This document shows positions 1 through 6,679 of a stretch of 11,722 nt of DNA, piece by piece. Made by a program: the position numbers and the translations under genes. The first letter of the stretch is position 1, and each line of letters starts with the position of its first letter. Origin of the DNA: an uncultured Collinsella sp. (GTDB taxonomy: Bacteria > Actinomycetota > Coriobacteriia > Coriobacteriales > Coriobacteriaceae); contig USPT01000023.1 of the NCBI GenBank assembly GCA_900556705.1, forward strand, positions 1-11,722, read 5' to 3'. A model generated the notes under the pieces. It was not told where the DNA came from and searched no databases. It saw only the letters and a list, made by a program, of their open reading frames with translations.

Positions 1-95
1 GCGATACCCAGACGGCTCAAGGAGTCTCCACAACTGGGACACATGGCCCATTTTTCATCCGACACATAGGGACACTCCTTGCTGCGGGTAGTCAT
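1..95 (-). CDS. Possible N-terminal fragment of a small zinc-ribbon-like protein, runs off the window
   Basis: Reading the minus strand from an ATG at 93-95 gives 31 codons that stay open to the window edge. The peptide contains a CPSCG knuckle in the stretch DEKWAMCPSCGDSLSR, preceded by a CPYV that could be half of a first knuckle. This resembles the metal-binding end of a zinc-ribbon protein, but only one full CxxC is visible. The ATG sits inside repeat-rich DNA with no convincing ribosome binding site, so the true start could lie elsewhere or the frame may be chance. No function can be assigned. Confidence 0.25.
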   Translation of the reverse strand, partial: MTTRSKECPYVSDEKWAMCPSCGDSLSRLGI

Positions 96-150
96 TGGAC
101 ACTCATTGGGGACGTACTTAAATGAGTGGCAGCTGGGGACACTCCATGCC
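69..150. repeat. REP-like palindromic repeat cluster, left copy
   Basis: The core at 101-126 is a 26-bp sequence found again, identical, at 10701-10726. It has inverted arms ACTCATT (101-107) and AATGAGT (121-127) and could form a small hairpin. A 10-bp word GGGACACTCC lies on both sides (69-78 and 136-145). Weaker similarity to the right copy continues to about 150 (ACACTCCATGCCG here, ACACTCCTTGCCG there). This layout fits a dispersed extragenic palindromic repeat. It lies just past the stop of the DUF1593 gene. Confidence 0.7.
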
Positions 151-186
151 GAATGTGGCGGCTGCCGAATGTGGGCGCCGTCCTTG

Positions 187-1698
187 CTACGCCACGGTCA
201 CGGCAACCTGGGCGTAGCGGCTGCAGGGGCGCTCGGTGCGCGTCTGCACGGTGAAGGTGAGCACAAAGCGGTCGCCGGGCTGCGCGTCGGTGGGCACGAT
301 AAAAGCGGCGTCCACCGCGCATTCCTGCCACAGCGACAAGTCTTGGGCGCCTGCATAGCTCGACGGGTCCACGGCGACATCCCAATGTGCATCAAAGCCC
401 TTGCCGTCGGGGTCGATGACGGTCGCCGCAAGGGCAACGTGCTCGCCGGCTGCGGCGCTGCAGTCGGTCGTGACCTCGACAACATGTGCCGGATGCGAGC
501 AAGACGCCGGATCATGGGCGCACCATTGCGCGCGGGCGGCAAAGTCTTCCTGATAGGCGCGCAGGTAGGGATTGGGGTTGCCGTCTATGGGCGTGCCGAT
601 GGCGGCAAAACCGGCGGGTGCGTCCGAATCGGGATGCCCATCAAGAAACATACGGCCGAGCAGTGTATCGAAGTTGCGGTCATCGATACCGCGCAGGCCA
701 AACGGCAGTAGTGGAATGTAGGTCATGCTGTCGCCTTCGGCCATAAAGTCGCCGCGCTCAAACTGCATCGCGGGCATGCCCTCTAGGCCCCAATCCAGAC
801 GGGCATGCTTGCCAAACTGGAATCGCTCGGGTTCGTTTTCGTAAGCCCTGCCATCGCCATAGAGCATGTAGCGGGCCATAAGGGGGCCGTTTTCCTGCGT
901 GAGGTTTTGCTCGGGCCAGGGAGCCTGAAACAGCGGCAGCGAATCGGGCTGCGCCATCTTGGCGTCGACATAGCCGCCATACATATAGGGCACGCACCAA
1001 AAGATGAGCTCGGGAAAGAGCTCGCGTCCATGGTCGAGCCACGAATTGTCCTGCCCCACGCCATCGGCAACGCCCATCACGCGCACCTTCTGATAGACAC
1101 GCTGCTGTACGGCGGGCCATTCGGGCGTGTCGCGATAACGCTCGGCAATGCTCATCAGGGCGCGAACTATGGTGTTCATGCCACCCCAGCTGAGCAGCCA
1201 GAGCGTGCGCGGGTCGTCGTCCAAGATGGCGTCGGCGATGACGCGCGAACCTGGTGTTTCCTCGCGCACATCACCCTCAAAAGCAACATTTCCCACATAC
1301 GTACGCTCGATCATCTGAGCAGGCGTGGGGAAGGACGGTTCGCCGGCGGCAGCGGCGTTGGCGTTGAGCTGCGGCCAAGCCTGGGCATATTCATTACTCC
1401 AGAGACTTTCGATCCAATGCTCGGGAAACGGACGATACTCACGAAGCTCCCCGGCCAGCGGATCGGGCTCATGAGGCACAACAGCCCACTCGTAAGAGCG
1501 ACGCCCTTTGGTCCGCCAATGCGAATTCACCTCGCCCAGCGTACGGACGCCATCCCCAAGAAAGTGATACTGCGAAGCCGTATACACCACAGCCTGAACA
1601 TCAAGCACATTGAGATACAGAGCCAAATGAACGAGCGAGTTCATATCGTCGACTTCCATATCAGTAGTAACAATCACCCGAGTTAACTCTTGGGACAT
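187..1698 (-). CDS. Sde182/DUF1593-type nucleoside-hydrolase-like protein with C-terminal Ig-like domain
   Basis: A 503-residue protein of the family first described in the cellulose-binding protein Sde182. The N-terminal two thirds is a nucleoside-hydrolase-like domain: RVIVTTDMEVDDMNS (residues 7-21) carries the Asp cluster D13/D17/D18 typical of that fold, and WGGMNTIVRAL (171-181) and EGDS (321-324) are further family-like stretches. The last ~95 residues (about 408-503) look like the beta-rich C-terminal domain of the same family. I chose the ATG at 1698 because a GGAG lies 8 nt upstream; an in-frame TTG at 1722 would add eight residues without a better site. No signal peptide is visible, although many family members are exported. 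The gene follows the esterase on the same strand across a 262-bp gap containing a large palindrome, so cotranscription is uncertain. The true substrate is not known; cleavage of an N- or O-glycosidic bond in a glycan or nucleoside-like compound is inference. It ends in TAG. Confidence 0.85.
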   Translation of the reverse strand: MSQELTRVIVTTDMEVDDMNSLVHLALYLNVLDVQAVVYTASQYHFLGDGVRTLGEVNSHWRTKGRRSYEWAVVPHEPDPLAGELREYRPFPEHWIESLWSNEYAQAWPQLNANAAAAGEPSFPTPAQMIERTYVGNVAFEGDVREETPGSRVIADAILDDDPRTLWLLSWGGMNTIVRALMSIAERYRDTPEWPAVQQRVYQKVRVMGVADGVGQDNSWLDHGRELFPELIFWCVPYMYGGYVDAKMAQPDSLPLFQAPWPEQNLTQENGPLMARYMLYGDGRAYENEPERFQFGKHARLDWGLEGMPAMQFERGDFMAEGDSMTYIPLLPFGLRGIDDRNFDTLLGRMFLDGHPDSDAPAGFAAIGTPIDGNPNPYLRAYQEDFAARAQWCAHDPASCSHPAHVVEVTTDCSAAAGEHVALAATVIDPDGKGFDAHWDVAVDPSSYAGAQDLSLWQECAVDAAFIVPTDAQPGDRFVLTFTVQTRTERPCSRYAQVAVTVA

Positions 1699-1826
1699 AG
1701 GAGCAGCTCCAATCAAAATCAATTCAGCCAGTTACGCGCAAGGCAAGACGGGACCCACGCCCCCATCGCCACCGACCCGGCGTGCCGCCGGAAGCGGCCG
1801 GCCAGAGTCTCAGCAATGGAAACACA

Positions 1827-1949
1827 GCGGGCACTGGGGTTTACCTCTGCAAACATTCCGCAGGGGGCATGGTCCGGCGCAGCGCGAAGCGCAAAGCGCC
1901 GAACCATGCATGCCCGAGGACGTTTGCAGAGGTAAACCCCAGTGCCCGC
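1827..1949. repeat. 123-bp near-perfect palindromic element
   Basis: The outer arms, 1827-1854 and 1922-1949, are 28 bp and exactly complementary. Inner arms 1867-1880 and 1896-1909 pair on the same axis with one mismatch, with imperfect pairing between the two sets. A GCGC-GAA-GCGC loop (1882-1892) sits at the centre. On the minus strand it begins 11 nt after the esterase stop and would fold into a very long hairpin in the transcript. No T-run follows on either side, so it is not a standard intrinsic terminator. The size and symmetry fit a miniature palindromic repeat element, or a structure that processes or blocks the esterase-DUF1593 transcript. Confidence 0.85.
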
Positions 1950-1960
1950 GAAGGGACGGA

Positions 1961-3298
1961 TTACCTATCGACCCTGGCCGACCACTCCCAGCAGCCCACC
2001 GGCTCGCCGTCGATGAGTACGTTGCCCCCGTCGAAGTCTTGATAACACAGGTCGTTGAATTGGTGGATCCACACGCCGTGGTTGAACGTCTTCTTAGGCG
2101 AGCCGTCGGCCTCGCGATGCACACCGGTCAGGTCCTCGACATGGCTAAAGTAGGTGAGGTGCACGTTGGTTCCGGCGTCACGCAGGCGCGCCGTGAGCGG
2201 CAGCACGGTCTGTTGCGGAGACACGAGCTCGTCGCCCTTGGAGTGCGTAAACCACAGCGGCGTCTTGGCGAGCGCAGCTACGTCCTCGTCGGTGGCGTTG
2301 AACCACGGGGCACAGCAGGGCAAGCCCGCAGCGAAGAAATCGGGGTAGTCGGCGCACAGGCGCAGGGTCATAAAACCGCCGTTGGAAAGACCGGCGACCA
2401 CGATGCGGTCGGTGTCGATGCGGTCGGCGTGCTCGGCGACAAACTCGTCGATGAGCGCCTTGAGCACGGGGGAGTAGATACTCTGGTTGGAGTGACCGAG
2501 CTGCTCGACGCCGTTGTCCATCCAAAACGTGGGAGACTGCGGCACGAGCACCCAGGCAAAGCCGCCAAAGTAGCGCTGGATCTGGCGCTGCGAGAGGGCA
2601 GTCACGCGGTTGCCGGTATAGGCGCGCGCGGGGCCCTCGCCCTGCGTGGAGCCCTTGCCTTCGCCGGCGCCGTGCAGGTACACCACGAGCGGGGCCTTTT
2701 GGGGCACGACCGTGTCCTCGGGCGCGAAGGGATTGAAGCAGGCCGAGTCTTCTGCCTTAAAGCTGGGCTCAAAGAAGCCGTACTCGAGCGCGATGCCATT
2801 GACGGCGGTCTTTTGTACGGCATTGCTCCAGCCCTTGAGCGCGGGGCAGATGTCGCCGCGACAGGTATCGAAGACCAGGCCGCAGGTGGGGTCGTCGCCG
2901 TCGTTGCCGGGAAGAGCCGCGAGCTGCGTGATGTGCAGCTGGTCATCGAGCATGCGCGAGCCCATGACGCCGCCTTCGATCTTTTTGGTCAGGCGCTGCT
3001 CGGCGACCTCGAGTGCCACATGGGTGCCCACGGTGAGCTTGTGGCCGTTCTCGTCACTCGGATACGCGGCGAGAACGTCGATGTAACCCACGGAGGGCGC
3101 GGCATGGTCGGCGCCGTGCTCCTTGCGCATCAGGACCTCGCCCGTGCGCTCGTGACGCTCTGCATATATATGGAAAGTGTTCGAATCGAGATCGTTGGCG
3201 CGCACGGTGCAGGGCAGGTCGAGAACGACCTTGCTGATCCAGGGGCCAAAGTCACCCAAGGTGGTGACGGTTGCGTAGGTGCACGATTTGAGTTCCAT
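1961..3298 (-). CDS. EstA-like alpha/beta-hydrolase esterase with N-terminal Ig-like domain
   Basis: A 445-residue serine hydrolase. The N-terminal ~190 residues look like the Ig-like domain placed before the catalytic domain in EstA-type esterases. The catalytic part opens with VVYLHGAGEG (oxyanion-hole HG at 209-210). It has the nucleophile elbow GLSNGG (S305), a plausible acid in HSKGDELV (D356) and a late histidine near NHGVW (H407) for the triad. It should hydrolyse carboxylic esters, perhaps acyl or feruloyl groups on plant glycans; the substrate is inferred only from the sugar-related context. No signal peptide is apparent, so it is probably cytosolic. The ATG at 3298 is supported by AAGGGAGG six nucleotides upstream (3305-3312). 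The minus-strand frame stays open further upstream, but that extension is antisense to the PTS remnant and is not expected to be coding. Because the truncated PTS gene begins within about 30 bp of the start, the native promoter may have been lost or must lie antisense inside that remnant. Confidence 0.85.
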   Translation of the reverse strand: MELKSCTYATVTTLGDFGPWISKVVLDLPCTVRANDLDSNTFHIYAERHERTGEVLMRKEHGADHAAPSVGYIDVLAAYPSDENGHKLTVGTHVALEVAEQRLTKKIEGGVMGSRMLDDQLHITQLAALPGNDGDDPTCGLVFDTCRGDICPALKGWSNAVQKTAVNGIALEYGFFEPSFKAEDSACFNPFAPEDTVVPQKAPLVVYLHGAGEGKGSTQGEGPARAYTGNRVTALSQRQIQRYFGGFAWVLVPQSPTFWMDNGVEQLGHSNQSIYSPVLKALIDEFVAEHADRIDTDRIVVAGLSNGGFMTLRLCADYPDFFAAGLPCCAPWFNATDEDVAALAKTPLWFTHSKGDELVSPQQTVLPLTARLRDAGTNVHLTYFSHVEDLTGVHREADGSPKKTFNHGVWIHQFNDLCYQDFDGGNVLIDGEPVGCWEWSARVDR

Positions 3299-3304
3299 GA
3301 GCTG

Positions 3305-3340
3305 CCTCCCTTGTGCCGCGAGAGCTAAACGTGTGCGGCA
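3305..3340. other. Junction between esterase leader and truncated PTS gene, with short inverted repeat
   Basis: TGCCGC (3314-3319) and GCGGCA (3335-3340) form a 6-bp inverted repeat with a 15-nt spacer. It lies between the esterase ribosome binding site (3305-3312) and the first codons that read as PTS EIIC (about 3339). This is where the two unrelated segments meet. The repeat may be a recombination scar, an operator or chance. Confidence 0.45.
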
Positions 3341-4103
3341 ATACAAACAGTCCGTCCTGCCGATCATCCTCTCGGTGCCGGTCCTGTACTTTGTCGAGAA
3401 GTTCTTTAAGAAGGTCATGCCCGACGTGCTGTCCACGGTCTTCACGCCGTTCTGCACCATGATCGTCACCATCCCCATCGCCTTCATCGTCCTTGCCCCG
3501 ATCGGCAACGAGATCGGCAGCCTCATCGCCAACGCCCTCTTTGGTCTTGCTGACCTTGGCGGTATCGGTATCCTGATCGTCATGGCCATCCTCGGCGCCT
3601 TCTGGCAGCTCTTCGTGGTCTGCGGCATGCACATGCCCGTCATCCTGCTCGCTCAGGTTCAGATCATCGCTGCCGGCTACGATCCCTTCGTCTTCGTTTC
3701 CACCAACTGCGCTATGGCCGCTGTCTGGGGCTGCGCCTTCGGTGCCTTCCTCAAGATGAGGAACCCCGACGAGAAGGGTCTTGCTCTGGGTTACGTCATC
3801 TCCGCCATCGCCGGCGGCGTCACCGAGCCCGCACTCTTCGGTATCCTCATGCGCTTCCGTCGCACCATGCTCGGTATGTTTATCGGCGGTGCTATCGGCG
3901 CTGTGTTCTCCGGCCTCATGGGTGTTACCTACTACCTGGCCGGCGGTGCCTCCAACTTCCTGGTCTTCACCAACTACCTGCAGGGTGGCCAGATGAACAC
4001 CGTCTGGGCTATCGTCGGTATGGCAATCTCCTTTGTCATCGCCGCTGCCGTCGTTTTTGCCACTGGCTTCTCCAAGGAGGAGCTCGCCGAGATGGAGGCC
4101 TAA
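3339..4103 (+). pseudogene. 5'-truncated PTS glucoside-type EIIC (C-terminal remnant)
   Basis: About 254 codons read as the C-terminal part of a beta-glucoside/glucose-family EIIC membrane domain, starting at YKQSVLPIILSVPVLYF and ending EELAEMEA then TAA. The family signature GGVTEPALFGI is present, with several hydrophobic helices (for example around 3450-3550, 3570-3690 and 3860-3960). EIIC proteins of this type are normally much longer and carry an EIIB domain first. Here EIIB and the first EIIC helices are absent and no ribosome binding site or credible start precedes the homology. The nearest upstream ATG, at 3279, lies in DNA antisense to the esterase. No frame break is seen within the surviving part, which suggests recent truncation or a 5' part located elsewhere. 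It keeps an intrinsic terminator. A working transporter cannot be made from this piece alone. Confidence 0.8.
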
Positions 4104-4143
4104 GGCCAAACCATTCGGACGCATACGACCTTACCTACACGAC

Positions 4144-4180
4144 AGGGCCCCGTCAGGCGCAAGCCCGGCGGGGCCCTTCT
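4144..4180 (+). terminator. Intrinsic terminator after the EIIC remnant
   Basis: AGGGCCCCG (4144-4152) pairs with CGGGGCCCT (4169-4177), with further GC pairing in the loop, followed by the pyrimidine stretch TTCTT. It lies 40 nt after the EIIC stop codon, as expected for the original end of that gene. Confidence 0.8.
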
Positions 4181-4244
4181 TACAAGGTAGACTGATTGGG
4201 GGCGCGCGGCGCCTACTCGCCGGGGCTTGCTAAGCGCCAGGGGC

Positions 4245-4267
4245 TTTCGCGCGGGGTTACCGCGAAA
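4245..4267. promoter_or_regulatory. Inverted repeat in the leader of the GH140-like gene
   Basis: TTTCGCG (4245-4251) and CGCGAAA (4261-4267) form a 7-bp inverted repeat 46 nt before the GH140-like start. It may be an operator or a leader hairpin. It differs in sequence from the TetR-side palindromes at 6493-6555, so this gene may have separate control. I found no convincing -35/-10 pair in 4181-4313. Confidence 0.35.
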
Positions 4268-4313
4268 GAATCTGCCGGTTCGCAACTCCTTTATCAAACG
4301 AAAGGGCATGCAG

Positions 4314-5627
4314 ATGAGTTTGGGAAAGCTGACCGTTAACGGTCGTCAGGACGGCTTTTTGTGCGAGGGCAAACCGTTCTTTTGGTTTGCCGATACGTGC
4401 TGGAGCGCGTTTACGAGCATTACCGAGGCCGATTGGGACTACTATCTGACCCGTCGCGCCGAGCAGGGCATGAACGTGCTGCAGATCAACACGCTGCCGC
4501 AGTGGGACCGCTGCTGTCCCGATCTGGGCATTTGGCCCTATGCCAGCGAGGACGGCGTGCATTTTGATTGGTCCCGTCCCAACCAGGCGTACTGGGACCG
4601 TGCTGCTGCCATGTGCCGCGCTGCCGTCGAGCACGGCATTCGTCCGGCACTCGTGCTTATGTGGTGCAACTACGTGCCCGGTACCTGGGGCGCCAAGATT
4701 GCTGAGCGTTGCGGTGCCGAGGTTATGCCGCGCGAGGAGGTCCGTGCCCACGTTGCCCGCGTCGTCGAGAACCTGGGCGAGTTCGACCCCGTCTATGTGG
4801 TGACGGGCGATACCGACTTTACCAGCGACGAGGCGATCGCCTATTACGAGGATGCCCTCGACGAAGTTGTCAAGCGCGCGCCCGAAGCGTTGCGCACCAT
4901 GCATATCAACCGCGGCAACCGCACCATTCCGTTGCAGTACCTGGACCGCCTGGACTTCTACATGTTCCAGCCCGGCCACAACTACGAGGGCCAGCCCGAG
5001 GCCTGGCGCCTGCCGCAGGACTTTATCGCCAACTATCCCAAAAAGCCGATGGTCAACTCCGAGCCCTGTTACGAGCAGATGGGCGCCTCGCGCAACGTGT
5101 ACTGGCGGTTCACCGCGCAGGACTGCCGCGCGAGCGTGTGGTCGTCGATCCTCGCCGGCGCCAGTGCAGGTGTGACCTATGGCGCGCACGGCGTTTGGAA
5201 CTGGCAGACCAGCAAGAGCCAGGGCTCGGTGCTGGGCGAGGGCTTCGATATGCCGTTCCGCTGGCAGGAGTGCCTGCAGTTTGCGGGCGTTTGGGACTTT
5301 GGCGCGATCGAGCATGTGCTTGCCGGCCTGGGCGCTACGGCTGGCGATGACGCACTTGCCGTGGTTCCGGCGCAGGAGCTGCTCGATGACGCGCGCGAGG
5401 CCATTCGTGTGGCGCGCGTTGGCGATCGCGTCGTCACGTACCTGCCGCGTACCACGGCGCTCAAGTTTAAGCTCGACGGTGCGCGCGACTGGACGGCGAC
5501 GGTCCTCGACATGGAGGACAAGCGCATCGCCAAGCTGCCCGTCCGCGACAACGGTGACGGCACCGTGCGCGTGGCCCAGCATCCCTTTGAGCACGACGCG
5601 CTGCTCGTGGTCTCGCCGGCGCGTTAA
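4314..5627 (+). CDS. GH140/apiosidase-like (DUF4038) glycoside hydrolase
   Basis: A 437-residue protein with the apiosidase-like (DUF4038) TIM barrel, signalled by PFFWFADTCWSAFTSITEADW near residues 21-41. A putative C-terminal beta domain of the collagen-binding-like type covers about 350-437. Candidate catalytic residues by family position are D166 in VTGDTDF (acid/base) and E250 in VNSEPCYE (nucleophile). Family members include the GH140 enzyme that removes apiose side chains of rhamnogalacturonan II, but related DUF4038 proteins act on other glycans, so apiosidase is only a candidate activity. No signal peptide is seen, implying a cytosolic enzyme acting on imported oligosaccharides. The ATG at 4314 is preferred over 4308 because AAAGGG (4301-4306) is 7 nt upstream of it but only 1 nt from 4308. 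The gene stands alone between two terminators and is not part of the MFS operon. Confidence 0.88.
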   Translation: MSLGKLTVNGRQDGFLCEGKPFFWFADTCWSAFTSITEADWDYYLTRRAEQGMNVLQINTLPQWDRCCPDLGIWPYASEDGVHFDWSRPNQAYWDRAAAMCRAAVEHGIRPALVLMWCNYVPGTWGAKIAERCGAEVMPREEVRAHVARVVENLGEFDPVYVVTGDTDFTSDEAIAYYEDALDEVVKRAPEALRTMHINRGNRTIPLQYLDRLDFYMFQPGHNYEGQPEAWRLPQDFIANYPKKPMVNSEPCYEQMGASRNVYWRFTAQDCRASVWSSILAGASAGVTYGAHGVWNWQTSKSQGSVLGEGFDMPFRWQECLQFAGVWDFGAIEHVLAGLGATAGDDALAVVPAQELLDDAREAIRVARVGDRVVTYLPRTTALKFKLDGARDWTATVLDMEDKRIAKLPVRDNGDGTVRVAQHPFEHDALLVVSPAR

Positions 5628-5650
5628 GGAAAACGGAATAACGCAAGAGA

Positions 5651-5681
5651 AAAGGCCCGGGTGGTAGTCCGGGCCTTTCTG
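5651..5681. terminator. Bidirectional intrinsic terminator
   Basis: AAAGGCCCGG (5651-5660) and CCGGGCCTTT (5669-5678) form a perfect 10-bp stem with an 8-nt loop. T-rich ends follow on both strands (CTTTCT on plus, TTTTCTCTT on minus). It lies between the convergent GH140-like and TetR genes and probably ends both. Confidence 0.88.
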
Positions 5682-5730
5682 TATCGACACAGCCGTTGCG
5701 GTTGGTAATGGCGATTGCATACCGCCGCTC

Positions 5731-6372
5731 TTAACGGTAGCCCTCCCAGAGGGGAAGGGGAAAGAGGATGTCCTCGAACTTAGACCACTCGGCGGGATAG
5801 TCGATCTCGTCGGGTCGCGCCACCCAACGGCCTTCCAATCCGTACATCGCCGCCAGCGCGCACGAGATGGCTTCGGTGGCGTCGATTCCCTCGGGAACGC
5901 TCCAGTTAACATCGGGCTCGGGCTCGATAACTCCGCGCGAGCGGTCGTTGAAATACTCGTGCAGGGGGCTCTCCGTGCTCATGGCCTCGGTATTGAGCAT
6001 CTGGAAGAGCATGACGAGCTCGGGCTGACTGTTGTTCTCCGCCACGAGCAGACGGCAGTATTCGGGAATCTTGGGGCTCTGGCCCTCAAATGCCCCGCCA
6101 GGATGAAAGAGGGAGAGATAGTCGTCTAAGGTTGAGCTGCGATCGTAATAGCGACGGATCACCTCGACCAAAAGCCCGTGCTTGCTGCCCACGTAGTGCA
6201 GCACGCCCGCCTGGGTGATGCCCACCTCGTCGGCTACCGCCTGGAGCGACATGCCGTTAAAGCCGCGCGCGTTGATAAGCCGCACGGCCGCCGAAACAAT
6301 CTGGTCAAGGCGTTCCTGCGCCGCAGCGCTGCGTTTCTTTGCCGCGGGTGTGGGAGTTTTCTGAGTGTCCAT
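5731..6372 (-). CDS. TetR/AcrR-family transcriptional regulator
   Basis: A 213-residue one-component regulator. The N-terminal DNA-binding domain is clear: RLDQIVSAAVRLINARGFNG (21-40), then the helix-turn-helix MSLQAVADEVGITQAGVLHYVGSKHGLL (41-68), which closely follows the TetR pattern. Residues 75-213 would form the helical ligand-binding and dimerisation domain, which is variable and does not reveal the inducer. The gene is divergent from the MFS-GH-ROK operon, and two palindromes lie in the shared 307-bp gap, so it very likely represses that operon and itself until a sugar or glycoside binds. The start ATG at 6372 has only a weak AAGG 13 nt upstream. The alanine/lysine-rich first 18 residues are probably a disordered tail. 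The stop is TAA and the shared bidirectional terminator follows. The TetR call is firm; the target genes are inferred from position. Confidence 0.92.
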   Translation of the reverse strand: MDTQKTPTPAAKKRSAAAQERLDQIVSAAVRLINARGFNGMSLQAVADEVGITQAGVLHYVGSKHGLLVEVIRRYYDRSSTLDDYLSLFHPGGAFEGQSPKIPEYCRLLVAENNSQPELVMLFQMLNTEAMSTESPLHEYFNDRSRGVIEPEPDVNWSVPEGIDATEAISCALAAMYGLEGRWVARPDEIDYPAEWSKFEDILFPLPLWEGYR

Positions 6373-6492
6373 ATAAATCGCGCTGCCTTATTTAGGGCGG
6401 CTCGAGTATTGCCGCCAAATGCCTTTTGTATACCCCCATAGCTTACCTCAGCCGTTCAGCGGTTCAAAACAACCGTTTACCGCTCTTATAGG

Positions 6493-6510
6493 TTACTAAG
6501 TACTTAGTAA
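6493..6510. promoter_or_regulatory. Perfect 18-bp palindrome, probable TetR operator 1
   Basis: TTACTAAGTACTTAGTAA is exactly self-complementary. It lies 120 bp upstream of the TetR start, within the AT-rich part of an otherwise GC-rich divergent gap. Its half-site TTACTA/TAGTAA recurs in the second palindrome. Confidence 0.82.
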
Positions 6511-6513
6511 GCG

Positions 6514-6519
6514 TACTAT
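6514..6519. promoter_or_regulatory. Possible -10 element between the two operators
   Basis: TACTAT on the plus strand overlaps TATAGT on the minus strand, giving a possible -10 for either direction in the space between the palindromes. No good -35 was found at the right spacing for either strand, so the assignment is tentative. The rest of the 6373-6679 gap holds the MFS ribosome binding site and two TTGACC words (6616-6621, 6624-6629) without a matching -10. Confidence 0.3.
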
Positions 6520-6531
6520 ACAGGTCGTGGA

Positions 6532-6555
6532 GTTACTTACTAGTTAGTAAGTAAC
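6532..6555. promoter_or_regulatory. 24-bp palindrome, probable TetR operator 2
   Basis: The arms GTTACTTACTA (6532-6542) and TAGTAAGTAAC (6545-6555) are exactly complementary around a 2-bp centre. It repeats the TTACTA...TAGTAA half-sites of operator 1, with a 2-bp rather than a 6-bp inner gap. The centres of the two palindromes are 42 bp apart, about four helical turns, placing both on the same DNA face. Confidence 0.82.
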
Positions 6556-6679
6556 AACTCAACAGACGCTCGCGAGCAGCCGTACCCCATTCCACGGCCG
6601 CCGCATCCAGCGGGTTTGACCCCTTGACCCTTGGTGCACGAGCGCCCTCGCGCATTCCATCACAGAGAGGATCTATTCC

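Noticed and set aside
1782..2042. Short open frames on both strands of the 1827-1949 palindrome giving related peptides (FAEVNPSAR)
   Set aside because: The similarity follows from translating the two arms of the same inverted repeat; not evidence for coding.
1910..3328. 472-codon plus-strand open frame opposite the esterase
   Set aside because: Low-complexity Val/Gly/Arg-rich translation typical of antisense frames; the esterase with its catalytic motifs is the real gene.
3252..4124. 290-codon minus-strand frame opposite the EIIC remnant
   Set aside because: Asp/Glu/Gly-rich composition is the usual reverse complement of membrane-helix codons; not a real acidic protein.
4257..5912. 551-codon minus-strand frame opposite the GH140-like gene
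   Set aside because: Spans a terminator and overlaps the TetR gene in another frame; no recognisable domain.
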